Shown here one piece after another: positions 1 to 11,000 of a stretch of DNA of 64,000 nt. A model generated the notes under the pieces. That model did not search any database and had not been told where the DNA came from. It saw nothing but the letters and a program-made list of their open reading frames with translations. The stretch is taken from contig CP154955.1 of NCBI GenBank assembly GCA_039621445.1, positions 6,432,010-6,496,009 of the forward strand. The letters are read 5' to 3'. Within the stretch, counting starts at the first letter, position 1. Each line of letters begins with the position of its first letter. The position numbers and the translations under genes were made by a program. This DNA is from Euglena gracilis. Taxonomy: Eukaryota; Euglenida; Euglenophyceae; Euglenales.

Positions 1-235
1 GGTGTATATGCTTATACATATGCTGTATATGCTTATAGCGGACCGCCGCTTCCGGCGTCAGGGGGTGCGCTTCTACTTGGACCCCACCTGCCCGATTTTT
101 GTTGATTTCCTTTAGAAATCCCATCAGAATGGGGGGTGCTGCACTTGTAGCGGACCGCCGCCTTCAGAGGCGGGGGGGGGCTTTTATTTGGACCCTGCGC
201 TTGCAGTGGCCCCGTGCTTCTATTAAGGGGGGTTT
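1..235. mobile_element. Partial relative of the CCCTAATAGAAGCAC element
   Basis: Positions 33-226 match the interior and right end of 29673-29897 (AGCGGACCGCCGC, GTTGATTTCCTTTAGAAATC, GTGCTTCTATTAAGGGG). The left end is outside the window or degraded into TATATGCTTATA repeats. Confidence 0.6.
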
Positions 236-1138
236 ATGCTAACGGTGGAAAGACTGCTTGCGCCTATTTTTGGGTGGATCTGTGAAGATGCCGACACACG
301 GTGTGCGGCACACCGTGCACACTGTGCACAGTGTGCACAGTGCCCTTCGATGACTGGAAAAATGGAAATTGGAATAAAATTTATATTCTTATTTTTTATG
401 CCCTGTGCTGATTTTTCGATATTTTTTTTCCGAAAGGTTTTGGCACTGAAAGATGCACGGTGCAAACGGTGTGCATGGTGTGCGGCACAGGTGTGCATGG
501 TCGGCTTTCCCTTTGGACAAAAAATTTTGGGTCGAATTTCTCATCAAAAATACCAAAAATACACCTCCCCGAAATAAAACACATCTAACTCCTCTGAAAT
601 TTCAGCTACCGACCCCCCCCCCAAAAACAGACGCAACCTGACTTTTTTGAGGGAAGGTTACACAGCACCCGCAAAACTCTCACTTGCTCGCTCGCTCGCT
701 GAGTCACTCACCCACCCACCCCCCCCCCCACCCACCCACCCACCCACCCACCTACCCACACCCACCCACCCACCCACTCACAACAGGAAACTCACAGCAG
801 TGGCTTTAACCAATGGAGATGAGAGTGTGAGGGTGAATATTGCAGGGGCAGTCCAACAGAGTGTCCAATCCCCCACAATACAGCCGTGGTTAGGGCTACA
901 ACGTGAAAGCATACCCACAGGAGGAGGCTGGTTGGGTGGTTAGGGTGGTGGTTCCCACTATGGCGCCATCGCAAGGAAAATTTTGACCTGAAATCGGCAA
1001 GGAATGGAAAAAGGTGGCGAGAGGGGGAGGGGACCCTGTCCACCCACAGAGATCGGGGATCGATCCGCCCCCCTCCACACCAGCCATGGGGTTTCCAGAT
1101 TCCCGGTCAGCTCTGCCTGCAGCAGAAGAGCCACGCAC

Positions 1139-4100
1139 CTGCTGGCGGTCCCCCCGGCGGATGTGGGTGTAGAACTCCTGCATGTCGGGGCAGTCGCGCG
1201 GGCTGACCCGCCGCTGCCCGGGGGCGATGGCGCAGTAGTGGAACGGCGTGAAGCAGCTGGCGCCGCGGCCCGGTCCGGCCCCTGCCACACAATTTTTGAC
1301 CGACCCCCCGGGGGGGGCGGGTCTCTCCATTCTTCGAAAAACCAGTCAGTTACTTTTTCTTTCTTCGGGAAATCAGTCAGTCACCCCCCCCCCCCCGGGG
1401 GTCGACCACTCTGGAATACAAAGGATATTTGGCCAAAAAAAAAACATGAAAAAAAGGCCAAAAAATTTTCCGCCGCCTTCGGCGCCGGGTCACTTTGGTG
1501 GTTTTGCCCCCCCCCCCCAGCCGGCCCCCCCAGGGGAGAGGGTCCAGGCCAAAAACCAGTCAGCCACTCTGAAAAAACCAATCACCCCCCCCCCCAGGAC
1601 GGGGGTCGGCCAGTGACTAAGTGATTGTCTGGCCCCCGCCCACCTGAGGCGCTGACCGGACGGTTCTGCAGAGCAAAACCGCCCACACAGTCAGCGACCA
1701 GCACGTTGTGGACACACACGTACCAGAACTACAGTTCTAGTACTAGACCAGGGTGTGACATAGAGCTGAGCTCTTTGGGAGACCTTCCTGGCTCGGCCCG
1801 GCCGGTCTGGCCGGCGGCCCGGCGGCCCGGCCCGGCCCAGCCGGCGGCTCGGCCGGCTGCCCAGCCCGGGCCGGGGCTGGGGGGGTTGAAAAACGCTCAT
1901 TTTCGGCTCAAAAGCAGGTTTTCCGGTTCCGGGATGCACATGGTTTGGGGCCAATTCTTTTTTGATTTTTCGACTCTTTTTGACCCAGAACTGACCCAAA
2001 ATGGGCCAAAACGAGCCCAAAACAGGGGGTCATGGAAGCCTGGGGGGTCCGGGTCGGAAATTTTTTTTGCGCTCAAAAACACTTTTTGATGTTCTAAAGT
2101 GGAAAAAAAATGTTTTTTGAGCAAAAAAAAATTCAAAATTTTGGGTCCCGACCCGCCCTCCCGACCCGCCCTCCCAACCCCCCTCGCCCAGCCGCCCACG
2201 GACCCCCACAGGGATAGCCAAAGCTGGCCCAAAATCGCACAACCAGGCCCCGGGAACCTCAAAAAATGGTCACCTCCCCCTGTGTGCACTGTAGCTTTTT
2301 TTGTGTGCCTTTTATCCCTTCTTCTGGCCTGGCGCTGTTGTTCGCCTCTGGCCCTTTTTGTCTGTGTATCCCCCCCCCCCAAACCTCATGATTGACCCCC
2401 TGGTTTGGGTCCCAACTCCTCGTCCAGCCCGAGATACGGCCAATTTACAGTTTCGGGCCCCAAACAGGCCCGAAATGGGCAAAACTGGCAAAACTGGCCC
2501 AAAACGACAAAATGGCCGTATCTCGGGCCCGGCGAGGAGTTGGCCCAAAACGCGCATACCAATCGATAGGGCGGCCTAAAATTGTGAAATGAGGTCCTCT
2601 TTACTTTCCCGCAACTCCGCAGTGATTTTGAGATATTTTGAAATTTTCGATTTTTTGACCCCAAAATGACCCTGCAATTTCCCCAGGAAAAAAAAAGTAG
2701 ACAACTTTTTTGCTCGGGCAATATCTCCGCACTGGCGTGGAGTTGGGGGTAACCCGAGGGCTCTGGTGAAACTAGGGATCCTCTCCTAACCTATAGGCTA
2801 TTAACTTTTCGGCCCCGGAAATCAGGTCACAACAATAATCCTCAGGCTTCCCTGCCTACTCAGGGGGGGGCAGGAGGGTGCGGGGGGTCGGACCCCCCCT
2901 CCGGTCGGGGTGGTAAGCTCCGCTCTTACTCTAAAGAGGTAAGAGCTCGCCAAATTACACCCAGCCTGTGTGGCACCATCTGGGGAACACAGTCAAGGCT
3001 TCAAAAACGAGGGACTCACAACGGGGGTTTTGGCCCATTTTTGGGAAAACTCACGTCTCCCAGCGGTCAAACCCAGGGTTTTGAACCTTTTTCAAAATGG
3101 TGCACAGGCTGAAAAACACCAAAATTGGGCCTGTTCCCTGGTTCCCAGCATCAGCGAATGATGCACACGCCACTGCGGAGGGTCTCCGCAGAACCACAGG
3201 GTCAAAAGGGTGGGTTTCACAGCCGGGTCTTAAAAAGTTCGGAAATTTGCGCCAAAGCGCAAGCTAAAAATCAAAACCTTAAATGTGAGTTTGGCCGCCT
3301 AAGCCCTGCCGGTTTTCAGCAAAAATCCAAAACTAGACCCCCCCAAAAAATCAGACCCCCTGGGGATTTTTGGGGAAAATCCAAAAAATAGATCCCCCCA
3401 AAACTGTGAAAATGCCCACAAATTGGGTGCCTTTTTTGACATTTTCGATTTTTGCCAGTCGAAATCTTCAGAAATAAAGCCCAAAAAGTAGACACACAAA
3501 AAAAAGACCCCCCTTGGGATTTTCAGCAACGGACCTAATTAGTAGACCCAGGGTCTTTTTTTGGGGTCAAATTCACCAGGCAAAATATATGTTATTTAAT
3601 ATATAATTTGCCCAAATAAATGTGGTTAATAAATAACTTTTTTTTTGTATTACATTATATGCAAACCCCCAATAACACCCCCCCATCGCCCCCGACTTCG
3701 GGTGCTTACAATATACCAAATAATACGCCCCCTGGGTACCCCCCCATATAAAGCCCCCCCGGCTTTATATGTGGATGGGATTTCAAGGCTCAGGGGGGGG
3801 TTATATTTGAGGGGAATCAAACTTTTTCGGGTGGCATTCTGACCTTTGGCGGCCTTCTATTGAGGCCAAATACCAATTTTATGCCAAATCTTCGTTGTGT
3901 ACCTCCTATTTTTTTGCAAAACTGTGAAATTCTTATCCAAAATGAAGCGGAAAAATGTTGTATCCGCCCAAAAATTTTCACCCTTTGTTGTGCTGCACAG
4001 CGCCACGGGCGATGCAGAGGGCCACGTCGCAGCGCAGGCACACGAAGACGTGCGTGCAGGCTGCGCCGCTTCCCCCAACGCGCCACCGCACGCAAAGGCT

Positions 4101-7100
4101 CCTGCCATTTCACTTCCTTGGTTTGGGGCCCCGCTGCACAAGATTGACACACAAAAGTTGGGAAAACGCAGAAGCATACCGTCCCCATCCATTCCCATGC
4201 AGGGTTTTTTAAAAGACCGGGACCCACTCACCCACCCCCGGGGGACCCACTAACTTTTCCCTGAAAATTGCCGAAAAACGCGAAACATGCTAAAAATAGC
4301 ATTTTTTTCAAATTTCCGGCGTCTTTGGCACCGAAAAGAATATCCTACACCCCACCCCCTCTACCCGGGGGGGGGGGGGTTCGGCCGGACCCACCCACCC
4401 ACCCTATCCCCCCCGGGTCTAAGACTAAAAAACCCTGTTCCCATGTCCTGGAAAAATCCAGTGTTTCCTCCCCTCCTGTCCACACAACACCCTGACAGGT
4501 CTTGTTCTTTCAAAGTTTACAGCAAATCAGGCAAAGTCCCCCCCACCATACCAGACGGCAGAGCCTGGCTGATAGGAGCGCCACTGGCAGAAAGCACAAC
4601 GCCGGGACCCGCCTGCGATGGTGTGAAGAGGTGCAGACACATGAGTGGTGCGAAACGTCACTGGCGGGGGCAGGCAGGGGGGTGGGGCAGTTTCGGCCCC
4701 CGGGGCAGGTTTGGGGTGGGTAGGGCCATAGCACACCCCCGGCACCGAAGGCCCCAGGGGCCCGAGTATGCCATTTTCAAGAGAACTTTGCCTGGGTTGG
4801 AAAGCACCGGGGTCCAAAACCGACCCCCTCTGGGGGGGGCAGGCACGCCATAGCACAAGCCCCCCACCGGGTGGGTAAAGAAGCCTGAATGGGACATATA
4901 TTCACTTAGCGAACCCCCCAGAGGCACTTTTCCCCAGGCCCAAACGCAACCACCCACCGTTTTTTGAAAAGCCACCCATCCACAAACCCACCCACCAACG
5001 ACCCCCCCCCCCCCGCCCACCCAACTCGACCCACCCAATCGTCCACTCCGAAACCCCCAATCTGGGCCGAAATCTCTTGACTTGGTCCGGTCTGGCCAGA
5101 ATGACCCTGGGGGCACCCCCCCCTTCCGTGAGGAGGGTCCAGTGGCCCAAACCCACACACTCTCCGGCATCAACCAGGATGTCCGAACCGGCTTTGGGTC
5201 CTGGCCCAGCTGAATTAACTCGAAAGTGACCGAATTTAGGGATATGGTCCAGCTTTAAAGGCTTGGAACTCTTATTTCCCCTGAAATCATTATTAACCAT
5301 CACCAAGCCAGGAACCAAGGATGAGATGTTGGGTGTTGGATCTACGCTCTTTTGCGGATCCAGGTTTTTTTGTAATCCTTTGGCCCAAATTTGGTCTGGG
5401 CTTTGGGTGGCTGGACAACTTGGAAAAAACCACCATCTTCCAGGGAGGGGCACGCCAAGGTTAATGGTACGACTGCCACATGGCTCATGGCCACTGGCTC
5501 ATGGCGTGCACGCTTGGTGTTATGCAATGCTCAAGAGCGATGGATCTGCGGCAATGCAGGGATGGCATGGTACCGTGTCCGATTCCGGCATTTAGAGGTC
5601 AGTGCGAGAGATCTCTGTGCAACCCTCTGAAGCAGCCTGAACCCCCCCTCCAAATAGAAAGTCTTCAAAAACTCTCCGACACAATAAAAGGATGTCAGAA
5701 AACGACCAATGACTTGGAAACTATGGTGCACTGTCTGAGGAGACACCATGAATGCGTTCATGACGCTGGCACACCCTGCAGCACCTCTGGGGTGTCGGGC
5801 TTCAACAACGGGTGGTGGTGGCGGCTGGACATCACCATGCGGCTGTGTGGGTCAAAGGCAGGGCCGACTGTTCAAACAAGACAGACTACACAGAGACCAC
5901 GATGGAATTTGAGTTAGAAAAAAATGGGCTGCCTCGGGCTGTCCGTTAAACCCGATCAGAAATTGGCCGAGGCTGTTCAAATAACTTCTTTCAACCAATC
6001 ATGCTATTCTCAATCATTTGACACAAAACAGAAATGCACTCTTGTCCAAAAGAGCCAGGTCCAAAGCCGCCCAAAGGACAGCCACAGCCTCACCGCTCGG
6101 AGGATGCGGAGGTGGCTGTGCCGAAGAAAAAAAAGGCAACAACACGGAGCTGAGCACCCAACCGTGGATTCCGTCGGAGCTCGCCCCCTGGTCCTGGGGG
6201 TCGGTGGGGGGCACCACTGTTGTGTCTGGAGCCCACAGGGCGCAGTGGTGATGCCACCTGAGGGGAAAGAAGGGCAGAGGCACTGGGTGCAGATTGATCT
6301 CCAAAGAGGTGTGCTTTTCTGTATGTGTGTGCACCCCTGTGTGAATGTACATAATTTCTGCAGAATTTCGAAAAAAAACACACATTTTCAGGTGTACAGG
6401 TGTGTACAGGTGCCTGAGTCGAGCTCAATTTCATTTGGCATTGTTGGTCAATCTAGGCTTTCTGGGGGTTTTTTGGCATCTTTTGGGGCTTCCATCCAGT
6501 TTTTTTTGTCCATTTTGGCTTGTTACCAACCATTTCCCACCATTATTGGGCCATTGTTCACCACTTGGGTCATTTTGGGCCAATTTTGAAACACAGGTAT
6601 CTTTGCATCTTGTTTCTGCAGTCCTCCTTGTGTCGCATGCCATATTGCAGACACTTCACCACCTTGCAGCTTGTCCCAAGGACCTTGACCTAAAGAGAGG
6701 AATGCTTGTCTCTTGGTCATGTCAGTTCCTTCATTATGTGTCTGTTTGTGGTTAATCGTGATTATTTGTTATTAGTTGTGATTTTGGAAAATTTCCAAAT
6801 TCGTGTTGGTTCGTGATTACTCGTGATTATTTACTTGTGGTAATCCTTTTGGGAATCCCTGAATCAGCATGGGTATGCCCTTCAGTCACAGTCTGGGCAG
6901 GTCTATAATTCCATACCCCCCCCCCGGGTTATTGACCTGGGTCAAGTTGGACCCCACAACCCACGGGGGTCACTTTCCCCATAACCCCCCCAGAATAAGA
7001 CCCGGGTCGTATTTTTGGGTCCGTTGCTGGAAGCCTCCAGGGGGTCTTCTTTTTGGGGGGTCTTATTTTTGAATTATTTCTTGACCGACCCAGGCCTGAA

Positions 7101-7936
7101 AAAAACACCATTTTTCAGGTTCCCAAGAGCACTGAAAATTTTCCTTCGGCGCTTCGCACCATGTGCAAATTGGTGTAAATTGACATTTACCATGTTTTCT
7201 GCACTTCAGAAATCTGAAAAAAGTTTGAAATTTCATCATTTTTGTGTATAAAATTGGGTTCTTTGGTAATTTTTCAGGGAAATTTTTCACTGTCCCCGGC
7301 GCTTCGTCTGGACCCGGCGTTTGTCTTATTTATGGGGGGGGGTCTTATTTTTGGATTTTTGCTCGATCCAGAGGGGGTCTTATTTTGGGGGGGTTTACTT
7401 GGAAATCTCCAGACACCCTATCACCCTTTCGGGATCCAAATCTTGTGCTACAGGTGCAGATAGCCTTCGGATTTTCGTTTTTTTTTCCAGATTTTTCTCT
7501 GGTGGTTAGGGTTTTTTCTGCAAAAATGCATTTTCGCCCGGTGTTCCCCCCCAACGTTTTCAGGTATTTTGGAAAAATCTCTTTTTTTGCCCCCTGAACC
7601 CCCCCCCCCCGAATGGCTGAGTCCGGAGGCGAAATTGGTTCACCCACCTAGGCCTTCCGGCGACCGGGGCAAAAAAAAAACAGGGCCGTCTGAAACTGCA
7701 CGTGTCATTGTCGCAGATAAAACTAAAAAGCACTATAGCCAAAAGGAACTTTACAATTTACTCACATGGTATGGCTATTTTCTCATAATTATTTGTATCA
7801 TCATCATCATCATTATCATTATTACTCTTACTGTTACTCTTACTGTTGCTGTTGTTATTACTATAACTACGATGATGATGATTTATCATGCATTATTATA
7901 TATAATACTAATGTGCAATATTATGTAATAATAATG

Positions 7937-8016
<80 letters not shown>

Positions 8017-11000
8017 TAATAATAATAATAATGATAATAATAATAATAGTAATAATAATAATAATAATAATAACAATAATAATAATAATAAAATCATAAT
8101 AATAATGGTAAATAACATATGTTGTATGTGTGCCACTACACACACACACACACACACAAGCATATGTCATTATTACTATTATTACATATCATTATATTAT
8201 TATGATATTATTATTACATAGTACATACATATATACATAAAAAAATAAGCTGCCATATATATACATACATATAGTATATATATGGCAGTCTCCCACTAAA
8301 CGCCCCCCCCCCCCCCCCGGGGGGGGAGCAGATGGCAGGATCAAGGGAGTCCATTTTTTTTCGCGTTAATGATGCAGTAGGGTGAAGGTTACGAGTTCGG
8401 CCTAACTTTAGGCCTACCTTGTACACCTATCACTAATGAATAAGGTAGGCCCAACCCAACACTAACTCCTAACTCCTAACCCTGACCCTATTCCATCAAT
8501 AACGCAAATTTTTTGGACCCCCTGATGCCACTATCCGGCCCCAGGGGAAGGGATAAATTGCACATCCGGGGGTCAAAAAATTGCAGTACAAAAAATGCGT
8601 AAAATTGCACAAAATTGCACAAAACTTGGAGATTACATTGGATCCCTTGTAACGAACATGCACACGTGCACCGACTGGGAGAATCATCTTGTTCCTTTGT
8701 CAAGTTAATCCAGAAATGCTCGACAAATAGTTCATTCCCTGCCAGTGCAATACCTTCTCGGCACAGGTTGAGAAAGTATCAAATACACCTGGGCAGGGGA
8801 CTTAAGGGAAGGCTTGCACACAGAGTAAACCAACAATAAACAACCTTTGAACGGAGAACACATCAGTTTGCCAGCAAAAAAAAACGGTAAGTTCTCAATT
8901 GCATCAAAAACTGACATTTGGACAAAATATCCTGGGCCATGTGCAATTAATTGCAAAAAAATTGCAAACAAAATGCACATTTCAGGAAAACCGAAAATTG
9001 CACAAAATTGCAAAAAATTGCACGGTGCAATTTTCTCCCCCCCCTGCCGCCCCCCCGGGGGGGGGGGGCGGATAGTGGGAGACTGCCATATGTATATCAT
9101 CAATACATATGATAGCAATACATACATGTCATATTACTGTGTGGCACCCACCATCCTGCATATGGTAGATCCAAATCGGAACCATACGCCCCCGGAATAT
9201 TGCCAGACAATCCCTCCCCCCTGCCTCTGCCCCCGCACCAGGGCGGTAGGGCGACCTGATGCGCCGGCTGGTGGGGCTGGACCCGTCGGCCGGCGGCGTG
9301 GCCCGGCGCCGGTCGGCGGCCGCCGCGCGGCACAGCAGGTCGACGTACGGGAGGTCCGCCAGCGGCCGGCGGGAGCGCCACGGCGGGCTGGCCGCCCGGC
9401 CGCCGCTGCCGCGGGCACGATCCGGCCGATGGCCCCCCCCCCCCCCCCCCAGCCGGGCTGTGACCCCCCCACCCCCCAAACAAGACTTTTTGTTGGGGCT
9501 CTTGGTAAGACTCACCCGGCGGATCTCATTTTTGGAGCATTCTTTGGATTTTTTTTCTGCTGAAAACCCGGGCAAAAAAAAGCCTTCCCGCAGGGGGGGG
9601 GCGCCGGCCATCATGGGTCATGATGGCCATCATGGGTCATGATGGGCATCATGGGTCAGGATGCCCATCATGCCAGGAGGAGGGAGCCAAATACTGGCGC
9701 CCCCAGAAATACGGAAAAGGGTGGTGGGGGTCAGATCCCCCACCCACAAGGATGGGGGGTGGTCGACCCCCCCCACCACCCATAAAATTTTGGGGATTCC
9801 TGCACAGCCCTGCCACAGGGGGGGGGGGTGCAAATAGGGTTGCCAATAACGCCTGAAAAACGGTTAGACATGAAACCGAAAAGAACGTCCAGTTTCTGAT
9901 GATCAGGCATATACCAACCTTTGGGAGGGGTGCCGTGTGCTATGGGGCGCCTGCCCATACTTGTCAACACAATCATCAAAAGAGCAAATCAATAAAACAG
10001 AACAACGTAAACAAAATGAAAAGGGGGCAGGGCATTTTGGAACCCTGCTATAGTACACCCGGAGCCTTCGGCACCTGGGCCCGGAAATGGCCATTCACAA
10101 GAAGTGAAATTTGTCTTGGTCGGCAATAATCCCAAAATACCAAAATTTAACAGCTCACAAATTCTTTCTCTCCAAAATTTCCACAGAGATCAATGGTAAA
10201 TGCAATAGATATAGGAAATTATGACCTGCGCGCTGCTTGCTGTGTCATAAGCAACACGTCACAAACCAGAGGGGCTTCCATCCCACAAGGGGGTCAGCTA
10301 AGAGACTGGAAAACTCGGGACTGCTGAAGAAGGCTGGGACCCCTCCCAGGTGGGGGTCCGCGGTATTTTTTAAGTCACCTTAAAAACCGCAAAAAATATA
10401 TTGCTGCAAAAAAAACTGCAAATAATAGAATATTTGGCCAAAAAGGCCTTAACCCCCCCAAAATAAGGCACCCCTGACGGTGCGAAGCGCTGGGGACGGT
10501 GAAATTTTTCTCTGCAATATTACCCAAAACCCCAATTTCATACACAAAAATGATGAAATTTCAATTTTCAATTTTTTTCAGATTCTGAAGTTCAAAAGAC
10601 ATGGTAAATGTCAATTTACACCAATTTACACATGGCACGAAGCGCCGAAGGAAAAAAATTAGTGCTTTTGGGAACCTGAAAAACGGTGTTTTTTTTCAGG
10701 CCTGGGTCGGTCAAGAAAAAATCCAAAAATAAGACAACCCCAAAATAAGACCCAAACACCCCTTGAGGCTATCAGGAACGGACCCAAAAATAAGACCCAG
10801 GTCCTATTTCTGGAGGGGGGTTTAGAATACCTAAAAAACTTTAAAAAAAAACTTGAACAATTCGTTCTGGAAAATTTTTTTGAATTTCGAGCAAAAAAAA
10901 TTGCAAAATCTCGGCAAAAACAAGCCAACTTCGGAGAAAAAAAATGATTTCTGGCACCGTTAGAACATTGTCCATCCACCCAAAACTCAAAAATATGTGT

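Noticed and set aside
3990-4100. C-terminus of a piggyBac-like transposase (CLRCDVALC followed by a stop)
   Set aside because: The Cys pattern suggested it, but an internal donor (GTGGCG) fits phase with 4552-4612 and 1139-1281. The combined HxxCALW...CxxC...FHYCA order fits an extended PHD finger better.
5480-5917. 145-codon plus-strand open frame with amphipathic segment
   Set aside because: One extra C in unit 2 shifts the frame, and no splice borders or family resemblance are visible.
7766-8170. Poly-Ile/Leu/Tyr membrane-like open frames
   Set aside because: Direct translations of the (TAA)n/(ATC)n microsatellite.
8460-8490. Interstitial telomere repeat (CCTAACTCCTAACCCTGACCC)
   Set aside because: Too short and irregular. 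It is part of an inverted-repeat element that recurs elsewhere.
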